Under the pieces are notes generated by a model. That model saw only the letters and a list, made by a program, of their open reading frames with translations, did no database searches and had not been told where the DNA came from. From contig NZ_KI421511.1 of NCBI RefSeq assembly GCF_000473265.1, positions 62,001-126,000 of the forward strand: a stretch of 64,000 nt of DNA, given 5' to 3'. Below, one piece after another: positions 33,002 to 41,233 of this stretch; the stretch's first letter is position 1, and every line of letters starts with the position of its first letter. A program made the position numbers and the translations under genes. The stretch is from Amycolatopsis thermoflava N1165 (GTDB taxonomy: Bacteria; Actinomycetota; Actinomycetes; Mycobacteriales; Pseudonocardiaceae).

Positions 33002-34270
33002 CTACGTATTGTCATCCGTACGTGTGGTCTGGCGCACAAGAGCTTCCAGCACGTCGACCGCGACCGGCAGCGCCGCCTCGTCCACGTCGAAGTACGGGTT
33101 GTGGTGCGGCGCGGGGTTGCCGCCACCGATCACCGTGTAGGTGGCGAGACCGCCCGCGCGCTGCACGGCCTCGGCGAAGAGGCTGGCATCGTCGCTGCCG
33201 CCCATCTCGTGCGTCCGCAGCGCCCGCTCGCCGTGACCGGTCGCGGCGGCCGCCGCGAGCACGGCGTCCAGCAGCTCGTCGTCGCAGTTCAACGACGTGG
33301 AGCCGCCGGTCTCCTCGATCTCCACCGCCACGCCCTGCGCCTGCGCGGCGCCGCACAGGACCTGCTTGATCCGCTCGGTGAGGTCCGCGTTCACCGCGCC
33401 GTCCGTCGACCGCGCCTCGCAGGTCAGCTCGGCCGCCGCGGGCACGATGTTGACGTTGCCCCCGGCGTGCAGGGTGCCGACGTTGACCCGCGTGTCGGCG
33501 GCGGAAAACCGCGGCAGGCCGTGGATGCCGAGGACGGCCGTCGCGGCGGCGAGCAGCGCGTTGCGGCCGTCCTCGGGCGCCGCCGCCGCGTGCGAGGCGA
33601 CCCCGGTGAACCGCGCACGCATCTTCGTCGTCGCGAAGATGCCGGTGATCCCGGCCGCGACGGTCGTCGCGGGCAGGTCGAGGCCCAGGTGCACGGCCAG
33701 GAAACGGTCGACCCCGGCGACGGCGTCCGCGGCGAGCATCGCGCGGGCGCCCCGGCCGCCCTCCTCGGCGGGCTGGAACAGGAACCGCACCGTGCCGGGG
33801 AAGTCGCGGTCGGCCAGCCGCCGCGCCAGCGCCAGCCCGATCGCCACGTGCCCGTCGTGCCCGCAGGCGTGCATGAACCCCTCGTACCGCGAGCGGAACC
33901 CGTCGGCCGCGGGGGTGTGCGCGGGGTCGTCGGCCTCGGTGACCGGCAGCGCGTCCATGTCGAACCGCAGCGCCCAGACCGGGCCGGGGCGGCGGCCGGC
34001 GAGGTCGGCGATGATCGCCGTGCCCTCGGTGGCGAACCGCCGCACGTCCGCGGCGTCCGCGCCCGTCGCGACCGCCCGGTCGGCGAAATCCCGGAGCGTG
34101 GCCTCGTCCGGGTAGGCGGGCACGCCCTCGCGCCGCATCGCCGCGACGCCGGTGCGCACCTCCACCGGGAGTTCCCGCAGGTGCGCGAGGACCGTCGCCG
34201 CCGTCCGCACCTCGCAGAAGGCGGGTTCGGGGTGCGCGTGCACGTCCCGGCGCAGGGCGACCAGATCCAT
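33002..34270 (-). CDS. M20-family amidohydrolase (AbgA-like)
   Basis: 422-aa zinc-dependent amidohydrolase. It starts LRRDVHAHPEPAFCEVRTAATV and has the metal-binding DMDALPV, HACGHDGHVAIGL, FQPAEEGGRGARAML and a C-terminal His in PAPHHNPYFDVDE. An extra segment with VPAYPDEATLRDFADRAVATG near residue 55 resembles the p-aminobenzoyl-glutamate hydrolase subunit A type. The probable reaction is hydrolysis of an N-acyl or aminoacyl amide. It is divergent from the NIPSNAP gene. Confidence 0.88.
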   Translation of the reverse strand: MDLVALRRDVHAHPEPAFCEVRTAATVLAHLRELPVEVRTGVAAMRREGVPAYPDEATLRDFADRAVATGADAADVRRFATEGTAIIADLAGRRPGPVWALRFDMDALPVTEADDPAHTPAADGFRSRYEGFMHACGHDGHVAIGLALARRLADRDFPGTVRFLFQPAEEGGRGARAMLAADAVAGVDRFLAVHLGLDLPATTVAAGITGIFATTKMRARFTGVASHAAAAPEDGRNALLAAATAVLGIHGLPRFSAADTRVNVGTLHAGGNVNIVPAAAELTCEARSTDGAVNADLTERIKQVLCGAAQAQGVAVEIEETGGSTSLNCDDELLDAVLAAAAATGHGERALRTHEMGGSDDASLFAEAVQRAGGLATYTVIGGGNPAPHHNPYFDVDEAALPVAVDVLEALVRQTTRTDDNT

Positions 34271-34454
34271 CAGGCTCCTCTCCTCGCCGGGGGTGCACGT
34301 GCGCCCCCGGCCCGAACGGGATGTCCCCGAAGTAGAACACGGCCGGCAACGCCGCTGACACCGCCCAGAACGGGGACCGGCCCGAGCGGCCCGGAATTGT
34401 CGGTGGTGCTCGTTAACCTCGGCGTGCTGGATGGATCACGACGAGGGGGACCCG

Positions 34455-35102
34455 ATGACCGAGCTGTTCGAGCTCCGGCAGTACACGCTGCACCCGGGAC
34501 GGCGCGACGAGCTGATCGCGTTGTTCGACAACGAGTTCGTGGAGTCGCAGGCCGAGGCGGGCATGCGGGTGTACGGCCAGTTCCGCGACCTGGACGACCC
34601 GGACCGCTTCGTGTGGATCCGGGGCTTCCCGGACGCCTCCCGGAGAGCCGAGTCGCTGGCCGCTTTCTACGAGCGACATCCCGCGTGGCTGGCACACCGG
34701 GAGGCCGCCAACGCGACGATGATGGATTCGGACGACGTGCTGCTGCTGACCCCGGTGACCGGCGACCTCGACGCGGCTCGCGCATCGCCGCCGGCTCGCG
34801 CGGGCGGGGACGGTGCGGCGGGGTTCGAGATCGTGATCTGCCACCCGGAGGACCCGGATGCGTTCCCGGAGCTTTTCCGCCGCGAGGTGCTGCCCGCGCT
34901 CGCCGAAGCGGGTGCGCCACCGCTGGCGTCCTTCCGCACTTCGGCGCACCCCAACGACTATCCGCGCCTGCCGGTCCGCGAGGGCGAACAGGTTTTCGTC
35001 TGGCTGAGCAGATCCGCGGCCCCGGCCGGCCTGCTCCCGGCCGGGTCACGGCCACCCCAGCGGCTCCGCCTGGCGCCGACGCCGCGTTCCTGGCTGCGAT
35101 GA
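34455..35102 (+). CDS. NIPSNAP-family protein
   Basis: 215-aa protein with the ferredoxin-like NIPSNAP fold. First domain ELFELRQYTLHPGRRDELIALFDNEF with GMRVYGQFRDLDDPDRFVWIRGFPD; second domain FEIVICHPEDPDAFPELFRREVLPAL. The C-terminal stretch between EQVFVWLSR and RLRLAPTPRSW looks shortened compared with relatives, possibly an internal deletion. Function unknown; some members bind or oxidise small hydrophobic molecules. GAGGGGGA precedes ATG 34455. Confidence 0.8.
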   Translation: MTELFELRQYTLHPGRRDELIALFDNEFVESQAEAGMRVYGQFRDLDDPDRFVWIRGFPDASRRAESLAAFYERHPAWLAHREAANATMMDSDDVLLLTPVTGDLDAARASPPARAGGDGAAGFEIVICHPEDPDAFPELFRREVLPALAEAGAPPLASFRTSAHPNDYPRLPVREGEQVFVWLSRSAAPAGLLPAGSRPPQRLRLAPTPRSWLR

Positions 35103-35313
35103 GCCGGCTGTCCACAAGGGAGGTACGGAACCTGGATCCTGACAACTGAAAACGCTCGGAGGCGCACTGGAGTCACGGTTGCGAGCCGCGGCGGAGACCC
35201 TGGGTGACGCGGCACCAAGATGCGAGACGACATCGCGCCCCTCGCGCAGGCCGCACGGCCGGGCGGCCCGGGGGTGGGCGGTGTGCACCGTCCCGGGAGG
35301 GGATCCGCGCGGC

Positions 35314-35561
35314 TGCTTGATCCCTGGGCGGCCCGCGTGCGGGCCGGGTTCACCGCCGCAGGAGGAAATTTCGCCCGGCGCTTGAGGGTTCGGCGGCTTG
35401 CGCGTGGGCTGGGTTCGGCCGTGGGAGGGGAATTCGTTTCGGTGCTTGGTGGTTCGGTGGCCTGCTTGCGGGTCGCGTTCACCGCGGTGCTGGGGAAAAC
35501 CGCCCGGTGCCAGGGAAAATCCGCCCGGCGCCGGCGGCTGTCCGGCCCGCGTGGGCCCGGT
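35314..35561. repeat. Degenerate tandem units related to the aconitase 3' end
   Basis: Units of 62-86 bp start at about 35314 (TGCTTGATCC), 35380 (GCTTGAGGG), 35443 (TGCTTGGTGG) and 35528 (GCGCCGGCGG). Each runs through a GGCxTGCGxGTGGGCxxGGTTC core and a purine block (GGAGGAAATTTCG, GGAGGGGAATTCG, GGGGAAAACCG). The last unit continues into the aconitase stop and final codons (GGAGGGGGATTCGGCCG). The rest of the 459-bp gap (35103-35313) shows no gene; it is the only intergenic stretch here with the decayed-repeat look on the side of a housekeeping gene. Confidence 0.75.
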
Positions 35562-37496
35562 TCAGCGTCGTGCGAGGAGGGGGATTCGGCCGCCCTCCAG
35601 GACGGCTTCCACCTGCCTCGGGGAGAGCCGGTGCCGCAGCGGGATGTCCACCCCCGTGGTCGTGTCGGTCGCGGTCAGCTCCTCGCCTTCGGTCAACTGC
35701 GAGCGCAAATCCCGTAGCGCCAGCACGTGTCCCTGCTCGACGCGGTCGTAGTCCGCCGGATTGGTGAACTCCAGCGCGAGGATCCCGAAGTTGGCGAGGT
35801 TCTGCCAGTGGATCCGCGCGAACGACTTCGCGATCACCGCGTGCAGACCGAGGTGCCGCGGCGTGATGGCGGCGTGCTCCCGCGACGAGCCCTGCCCGTA
35901 GTTGTCCCCGCCGACGACGAAATGCCCGCCCTCCGCCTCACGTGCCCGTGACGGGTACGTCTCGTCGACGCGGGTGAACGTGAAGTCCGCCAGCTTCGGG
36001 ATGTTCGAGCGGAACGGCAGGGCCGCCGCGCCGGCCGGGGAGATCTCGTCCGTCGAGATGTTGTCGCCCACCTTCAGCAACACGACGGCCTCGATGTCGT
36101 CCGGCAGGGGCGGGAAGTCCGGCAGCGCCGAGATGTTCGGCCCCTTCACCAGTTCCTCGCGCGCGGCCCGCTCCGGCGGCAACGGCGGCACCAGCATCGC
36201 CGTGTTGACCGTCGCCCGCTCGGGCAGCACCACCGACGGGTAACCCATGCTCAGCTCACGCGGATCGGTGATCACCCCGGTCAGTGCGGCCGCCGTCGCG
36301 GTCTCCGGCGAGCACAGCCACACCCGGTCCTCCCGCGTCCCGGACCGGCCGGGGAAGTTCCGCGGGAACGTGCGCAGCGAATTGTGCCCGGCCGCCGGCG
36401 CCTGCCCCATCCCGATGCACCCCAGGCACCCCGCTTGGTGCAGCCGCGCGCCCGCGGACACCAGGTCGAGCGTCGCACCCAACTTGGTCAGGTCTGCGAG
36501 GATCTCCCGCGACGTGGGGTTCACGTCGAAGCTCACCGCGTCGTGCGTCTGCCGCCCGCGCACCATCGCCGCCGCCACCGCGAAGTCCCGCAAACCCGGG
36601 TTGGCCGACGAGCCGATCACCACCTGCCGCACCTCGGTGCCCGCCACCTCCCGCACCGGCACCACGTTGTCCGGCGACGACGGGCACGCGATCAGCGGCT
36701 CCAGCGCGGACAGGTCGATCTCCTCCGCCACGTCGTACACCGCGTCCGGATCGGCGACGAGCTCCTCGAAATCCGAAGCCCGGTCCTGCGCCCGCAAAAA
36801 CTCGAGCACCGCATCGTCCGCCGGGAAGACCGTCGTCGTGGCGCCTAGTTCCGCGCCCATGTTCGCGATCACGTGCCGGTCCATCGCCGACAACGACGCC
36901 AGCCCCGGCCCGTGGTACTCCACGATCCGGTTCAGCCCGCCCTTGACGCCGTGCCGGCGCAGCATCTCCAGGATCACGTCCTTCGCCGACACCCACTCCG
37001 GCAGCGCGCCGGTCAGCCGCACGCCCCAGATCTCCGGCATCCGCAGGTACAGCGGTTCCCCGGCGATCGCCATCGCGACCTCCAGCCCGCCGACCCCGAT
37101 CGCGAGCATGCCGAGCGACCCCGCGGCGCACGTGTGCGAGTCGGACCCGACCATCGTCCGCCCCGGCACGCCGAACCGCGCCATGTGCGTCGGGTGCGAA
37201 ACCCCGTTGCCCGGCTTGGAAAACCACATCCCGAACCGGCGGCACGCCGACCGCAGGAACGCGTGGTCCTCGGCGTTCTTCTCGTCCGCCTGCAGCAGGT
37301 TGTGGTCGACGTACTGGACGCTCACCTCGGTGCGCGCCCGGTCCAGCCCCAGCGCCTCCAGCTCCTGCATCACCAGCGTGCCGGTGGCGTCCTGGGTCAG
37401 GGTCTGGTCGACCCGCAGGCCGATCTCGCGACCCGGCACCGGCTCACCCGACACCAGGTGGCTGTCGATCAGCTTGCGGGCGACCGGGAACCCCAC
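35562..37496 (-). CDS. acnA: Aconitate hydratase, ~645-aa type
   Basis: 644-aa [4Fe-4S] aconitase of the short (mitochondrial-like/ARCH) type, not the ~900-aa AcnA form. Visible motifs: QYVDHNLLQAD, VGSDSHTCAAGSLGMLAIGVGG, the cluster Cys region AGCLGCIGMGQ, RNFPGR and the swivel-domain GGDNYGQGSSREHAAI. It interconverts citrate and isocitrate in the TCA cycle. GTG 37496 follows an AGAGGT ribosome site and begins two bases after the NDH-2-like stop, so the two are co-transcribed, a notable link between the TCA cycle and the respiratory chain. Confidence 0.9.
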   Translation of the reverse strand: MGFPVARKLIDSHLVSGEPVPGREIGLRVDQTLTQDATGTLVMQELEALGLDRARTEVSVQYVDHNLLQADEKNAEDHAFLRSACRRFGMWFSKPGNGVSHPTHMARFGVPGRTMVGSDSHTCAAGSLGMLAIGVGGLEVAMAIAGEPLYLRMPEIWGVRLTGALPEWVSAKDVILEMLRRHGVKGGLNRIVEYHGPGLASLSAMDRHVIANMGAELGATTTVFPADDAVLEFLRAQDRASDFEELVADPDAVYDVAEEIDLSALEPLIACPSSPDNVVPVREVAGTEVRQVVIGSSANPGLRDFAVAAAMVRGRQTHDAVSFDVNPTSREILADLTKLGATLDLVSAGARLHQAGCLGCIGMGQAPAAGHNSLRTFPRNFPGRSGTREDRVWLCSPETATAAALTGVITDPRELSMGYPSVVLPERATVNTAMLVPPLPPERAAREELVKGPNISALPDFPPLPDDIEAVVLLKVGDNISTDEISPAGAAALPFRSNIPKLADFTFTRVDETYPSRAREAEGGHFVVGGDNYGQGSSREHAAITPRHLGLHAVIAKSFARIHWQNLANFGILALEFTNPADYDRVEQGHVLALRDLRSQLTEGEELTATDTTTGVDIPLRHRLSPRQVEAVLEGGRIPLLARR

Positions 37497-37498
37497 AG

Positions 37499-38803
37499 CT
37501 ACCTCTGGCTGGCTCGCACGAACTGTTCCCGCGGGTGGTGCTGCTCGCCGGTCGCGACGACCTGGCGCCGGAACGGCAGCGAGATCAGCCAGTCCGCGGC
37601 GATCCGCGTCTTGCGGTGCGCGGTCGGCATCGTCATCAGGTGGTACGCGCGGTGCAGCGCCCACGCCGGCCAGCCACGCAGCTTCACGCCGTAGATCTGT
37701 GCGACCCCCTGGTACAGGCCAAGGCTCGCGACCGACCCGGCGTAGGAGTGCCGGTAGCCCGCCAGCGGCCCGCCGCGCAGCGTCGCGACGATGTTCTTCG
37801 CCAGTACGACCGCCTGCCGCGACGCGTGCTGCGCCGACGGCGCGCACACCGCGCCCGGTTCCTTGCTGGTCACGTCCGGCACCGCGGCGGCGTCACCGGC
37901 CGAGAACACGCCCGGCGTGCCGTCCACCTCCAGCGTCGTCGCGCAGCACACCCGGCCGCGCGGGTTCAGCGGCAGGTCGGTGTCGGCGAGCATCGGGCTC
38001 GGCTTGACGCCCGCGGTCCACACGATCGTGTCGGCGTCGAACTCGGTGTCGTCGCCCAGCACGACGTGGCAGTCCTCGCACGACTTGAGCGTCGTGCCCA
38101 GGTGTACCTCGAAACCGCGTTTGGTCAGCACGTCGAGGGTGTAGCTCGCCAGCGACGAGCTGACCTCCGGCATGATCCGGTCGGCCGCCTCGATCAGCAC
38201 CCACCGCAGCTCGGAACGGTCGATGCCGTAGTCCTTGAGCGCGTGGCGGGTCATGTCCTCCAGCTCCGCCATCGCCTCGATGCCCGCGTAGCCGCCGCCG
38301 ACGAACACGAACGTCAGCAGCTTGCGCCGCAGCTCGCGGTCCATCGTGCTGGCCGCCAGGTCGAGCCGGGACAGCACGTGGTTGCGCAGGTAGACGGCCT
38401 CCTCCAGGGTCTTGAAGCCGATGCCGTGCTCGGCCAGGCCCGGGATGGGCAGCGTCTTGGACACCGAGCCGGGCGCCACCACGAGGATGTCGTAGCCGAG
38501 CTGCTCGACGTGCCCGTCGGCGACGCGCAGCGTGACCGACTTGGACGTGGTGTCCACGCCGGTCGCCTCGGCGGCCATCACCTTGCAGCCGGGCAGCACC
38601 TCGCGCAGCGGCACGACCACGTGCCGCGGTTCGACGGAACCGGCCGCGGCCTCGGCGAGGAACGGCTGGTAGGTCATGTAGGACCGCGGGTCGATCACGG
38701 TCAGCTGGGCTTCCTCGGCGGTGAGCCGCTTGCGCAGCTGCCGGGCCGTGGTGGCGCCGACGTAGCCCCCGCCGATGATCACGATGCGGGCGGGGTCAGC
38801 CAC
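37499..38803 (-). CDS. Type II NADH dehydrogenase-like FAD oxidoreductase
   Basis: 434-aa pyridine-nucleotide disulphide-family protein. FAD motif IVIIGGGYVGATTARQL at the N-terminus, the NAD motif FVFVGGGYAGIEAMAEL in the middle, IVWTAGVKPSPML and GVFSAGDAAAVPD for FAD contacts. The C-terminal YRHSYAGSVASLGLYQGVAQIYG and LHRAYHLMTMPT match NDH-2 membrane-anchoring regions, so it probably passes electrons from NADH to quinone. The start is GTG 38803, inside the end of the preceding small acidic gene. Confidence 0.87.
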   Translation of the reverse strand: MADPARIVIIGGGYVGATTARQLRKRLTAEEAQLTVIDPRSYMTYQPFLAEAAAGSVEPRHVVVPLREVLPGCKVMAAEATGVDTTSKSVTLRVADGHVEQLGYDILVVAPGSVSKTLPIPGLAEHGIGFKTLEEAVYLRNHVLSRLDLAASTMDRELRRKLLTFVFVGGGYAGIEAMAELEDMTRHALKDYGIDRSELRWVLIEAADRIMPEVSSSLASYTLDVLTKRGFEVHLGTTLKSCEDCHVVLGDDTEFDADTIVWTAGVKPSPMLADTDLPLNPRGRVCCATTLEVDGTPGVFSAGDAAAVPDVTSKEPGAVCAPSAQHASRQAVVLAKNIVATLRGGPLAGYRHSYAGSVASLGLYQGVAQIYGVKLRGWPAWALHRAYHLMTMPTAHRKTRIAADWLISLPFRRQVVATGEQHHPREQFVRASQR

Positions 38804-39026
38804 GCAGCGCCTCCTCGTCCGTCTCGAACTCCACTTCCTGCTGCTGCTCGGCGACGTCGCCGGGGTCTGCCTCGGGCGGGAGCCCGGGCTCCAGGCCGGT
38901 CTGCCGCGGAGCGTGCACGTTCTGCCGTTGCGCCAGCGCGTCGGCCTCCGGCGCCTCGGGGTCGGGCGGTAGCGGCGATTCCCGTTCCAGCGCCTCGCGC
39001 ACGGACTCCTCGTCGGGCTCGGTCAC
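38796..39026 (-). CDS. Small acidic Pro/Glu-rich hypothetical protein
   Basis: 76-aa protein of low complexity, about one third Asp/Glu with many Pro and Gln (ESPLPPDPEAPEADALAQRQ, VAEQQQEVEFETDEEALRG). It is predicted disordered and soluble. AGGAGG is ten bases before GTG 39026. Its 3' end overlaps the NDH-2-like start by 8 bp, so it is the leader gene of the NDH/aconitase operon. No function can be assigned. Confidence 0.7.
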   Translation of the reverse strand: MTEPDEESVREALERESPLPPDPEAPEADALAQRQNVHAPRQTGLEPGLPPEADPGDVAEQQQEVEFETDEEALRG

Positions 39027-39044
39027 GCGGGTTCCCTCCTCGTG

Positions 39045-39605
39045 TCAGTGGGTGTTCTCGAGTTCGGTGATCGCGCGTTCGACACCCGCGACCACGTCCG
39101 GGTGGCCCAGCGGCAGTGGCGCGGGGATCCGGTCCTCGGCGCCGCCGGTGCTGTGCGCGACGACCCGCACCGGCACACCGGACTTCGCGAGCGCGTCGAT
39201 CCGCTCCCGGTGGTCGTCCTCCCAGTGCCGGTCGGCGATCTCGCCGTCGCCCGGCGGCACGAACTGGTCCGCGGCCGGGTCGACCAGCAGGAGCGAGCGC
39301 AGCGCGCCGCTGTGCTTCTCCGCCAGCCGCAGCGCTCCGTCGGCGAACGGCCCGCTCGCCACCACGTGCACCGCTGCGGCGGGCGGGTCGGACAGAAGGT
39401 CGTCCGCCTGGGTCAGCCCGCCGTCGGAGGGCAGGCGGCACCACACGACCTGCCACTGGCTCGTCTTGTCCCGCCAGGTCGCAGGCAGTCCCTCGTGCTT
39501 GGCCAGGCCGGTCGGATCGAGCACCAGCACGGTCGGCCCGTCCGGGGTACCTTCGGTAACGGCGGCCGGGCCCTCGGCACGCACCGGGTCCGGGGAGTAG
39601 TTCAT
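39045..39605 (-). CDS. Hypothetical protein with alpha/beta-hydrolase-like fold
   Basis: 186-aa soluble protein. VTEGTPDGPTVLVLDPTG, VVASGPFADGALRLAEKHS and SLLLVDPAADQFVP look like strand-turn-helix elements of an alpha/beta hydrolase. The nucleophile position is not a clear GxSxG (VVASGPFADG), so hydrolytic activity is doubtful. AAGGAG sits six bases before ATG 39605. It lies just upstream of the acidic small gene (18-bp gap) and may belong to the NDH/aconitase operon. Confidence 0.7.
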   Translation of the reverse strand: MNYSPDPVRAEGPAAVTEGTPDGPTVLVLDPTGLAKHEGLPATWRDKTSQWQVVWCRLPSDGGLTQADDLLSDPPAAAVHVVASGPFADGALRLAEKHSGALRSLLLVDPAADQFVPPGDGEIADRHWEDDHRERIDALAKSGVPVRVVAHSTGGAEDRIPAPLPLGHPDVVAGVERAITELENTH

Positions 39606-39678
39606 CAACCGCTCCTTTCTCCGGTCTCTTGGCTACCCGGGGCGCCGCCGCCCTACACGGATCACGTGCGGACAGGGG

Positions 39679-39894
39679 ATGGACATGCGAGAGCACCTGC
39701 AGGAGGTCGCCGACTTCAACGTCCCGGTCACGTCGGCCGAGGACACCGAGATGATCGTGGCGCAGCGCCGGCGAGCGGTGCGCGCGGTCGCGTCCGCGGC
39801 GGAGAACGCCGAGGACTGCGCGTTGCTGCTGGACGCGCTCGGGTTGAAGCCGGCGGAGGGGATCGCGCCGGTTCCGGCGCAACGGCTCGGCTGA
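39679..39894 (+). CDS. Hypothetical 71-aa helical protein
   Basis: Small, acidic, mostly helical protein (MREHLQEVADFNVPV, VAQRRRAVRAVASAAENAEDCALLLDALGL), ending in a Pro-containing tail. Similar short proteins occur in related actinomycetes as far as I recall, with no known function. GGGG lies a few bases before ATG 39679; the in-frame ATG at 39685 is an alternative. Confidence 0.65.
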   Translation: MDMREHLQEVADFNVPVTSAEDTEMIVAQRRRAVRAVASAAENAEDCALLLDALGLKPAEGIAPVPAQRLG

Positions 39895-39994
39895 TCGGGT
39901 GTAACGCTGGTCACGGTCGCCGCCGGATGGGGAACGGCGCGGCCGGGCCGGCGTTGCCACAGGTGGTAGCTGCCGACCACCGCGGAGGATCGTC

Positions 39995-40486
39995 ATGGCC
40001 CTGGCTGACATCGAGCTGCGCACGCTCGCCGGTGAGACCGCGACGCTGGGCGGGCTGGGCCGCAAGGCCCTGCTCGTCGTGAACGTCGCGTCGAAGTGCG
40101 GCCTGACGCCGCAGTACGCCGCGCTGGAGCGGCTGCAGGAACGCTACGGGGACAAGGGATTCTCCGTCGTCGGGTTCCCGTGCAACCAGTTCGCGGGCCA
40201 GGAGCCGGGCAGCGCCGAGGAGATCGCCACGTTCTGCTCGGCGACCTACGGCGTCACGTTCCCCATGTTCGAAAAGATCGAGGTCAACGGCCCCGGCAGG
40301 CACCCGGTCTACGCCGAGCTGGTGGAGACGCCGGACGCCGACGGCGCGAGCGGGGACGTGCAGTGGAACTTCGAGAAGTTCCTCGTCGACCCGGACGGCA
40401 AGGTCGTGGCGCGCTTCCGGCCGCGGACCGACCCGGAGGCCCCGGAGGTCGTCGAGGCTATCGAAGCGGTGCTCCCGGCCGCCTGA
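39995..40486 (+). CDS. Glutathione-peroxidase-family thiol peroxidase
   Basis: 163-aa peroxidase. The peroxidatic residue is Cys in VNVASKCGLTPQY (selenocysteine in some animal enzymes), with the conserved FPCNQFAGQEPG and WNFEKFLVD supplying the second Cys, Gln, Trp and Asn of the active site. FPCNQF with a Cys suggests thioredoxin- or mycoredoxin-dependent recycling, since actinomycetes lack glutathione. GGAGG precedes ATG 39995. A 14-bp palindrome follows the stop. Confidence 0.92.
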   Translation: MALADIELRTLAGETATLGGLGRKALLVVNVASKCGLTPQYAALERLQERYGDKGFSVVGFPCNQFAGQEPGSAEEIATFCSATYGVTFPMFEKIEVNGPGRHPVYAELVETPDADGASGDVQWNFEKFLVDPDGKVVARFRPRTDPEAPEVVEAIEAVLPAA

Positions 40487-40490
40487 ATCG

Positions 40491-40504
40491 GTCAAAGCTT
40501 TGAC
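40491..40504. promoter_or_regulatory. Perfect 14-bp palindrome GTCAAAGCTTTGAC downstream of gpx
   Basis: It lies between the stops of gpx and the convergent MarR gene. The same core TCAAAGCTTTGA recurs on the other side of the MarR gene at 41206-41217, at the promoter of the MBL operon. The shared core identifies it as a probable binding site of that MarR protein rather than a terminator. Confidence 0.7.
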
Positions 40505-40558
40505 AAATCCGGCGGGGCATCGTAGTGACCTGCGCCACGGACGCCAAGGGGCCAGTTC

Positions 40559-41098
40559 CTAGAACCGCCGCTTGGCGTCCATCGCCGCGGGGCTCGTCGT
40601 CAGCTTCTCCAGCAGGCCGATCAGGATCGTCTGCTCCGGCTTGGTCAGCGCGTTGGCCCACGCCTGCTCGCGGGCGTTGTGGGCCTCGTACGCGCTGGTG
40701 ATCGCCTCGTGGCCGGCCTCGGTGAGGTTCAGCAGCACCGCGCGCCGGTCGTGCTCGGCCTGCTTGCGGGACACGAGCCCGTCCCGCTCCAGCGTGTTGA
40801 CCAGCGCGGACACCGCCGCGCGGCTCATCCCGGACAGCTGTGCGACCCGCTTCGCCTCCATCGGGCCGGCCAGCCACAGCGCGAACAGGACCCGGAACCC
40901 GCCCCAGCTCCACCCGCGCGGCCGGTGCACGGTCGACTCCCAGTCGTACACGAGTGCGCTGGTCAGGCGGTGCAGCGTCAGACCGAGGCGCATCGCGGTG
41001 GCGTCGACCGCCGGCAGTTCGGCGGTCGTCCGCGCGATCGCGTAGTCCACGAACGTCAGGTAGTCCAGCTCGTCGGGGGCAGCCGGTTCTGCGGTCAT
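40559..41098 (-). CDS. MarR-family transcriptional regulator of the MBL/FAD-hydroxylase operon
   Basis: 179-aa MarR protein with the winged helix WGGFRVLFALWLAGPMEAKRVAQLSGMSRAAVSALVNTLERDGLVSRKQAEHDRRAVLLNLTEAG. The DRR wing tip and ~35-residue N-terminal extension match MarR regulators of aromatic-catabolic genes. ATG 41098 is preferred over 41131. It is divergent from the MBL operon, and the TCAAAGCTTTGA palindrome at 41206 lies at that operon's promoter. Confidence 0.87.
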   Translation of the reverse strand: MTAEPAAPDELDYLTFVDYAIARTTAELPAVDATAMRLGLTLHRLTSALVYDWESTVHRPRGWSWGGFRVLFALWLAGPMEAKRVAQLSGMSRAAVSALVNTLERDGLVSRKQAEHDRRAVLLNLTEAGHEAITSAYEAHNAREQAWANALTKPEQTILIGLLEKLTTSPAAMDAKRRF

Positions 41099-41205
41099 GC
41101 GCCCCAGGCTAGGCGCTGCCCGCCCGCTCATCCGAACAGCGTCCTGATTCGGAAGTAGTCTTCCCTTGCGGAGTGGTCCGCGTTACTCTGACGTCCGTCA
41201 AATAG

Positions 41206-41222
41206 TCAAAGCTTTGATCAAA
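41206..41222. promoter_or_regulatory. MarR operator: overlapping palindromes TCAAAGCTTTGA and TTTGATCAAA
   Basis: The 12-bp palindrome at 41206-41217 overlaps a 10-bp palindrome at 41213-41222, and a further TCAAA half-site precedes them at 41198-41202. The block ends immediately before the AAGGAGGTG ribosome site of the MBL gene (start 41234). Occupancy would block transcription or initiation. Confidence 0.75.
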
Positions 41223-41233
41223 GGAGGTGCGGG

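Noticed and set aside
40491-40504. The palindrome after gpx as a simple terminator
   Set aside because: It has no loop or U-tract, and its core is duplicated at a regulated promoter 700 bp away, which fits an operator better.
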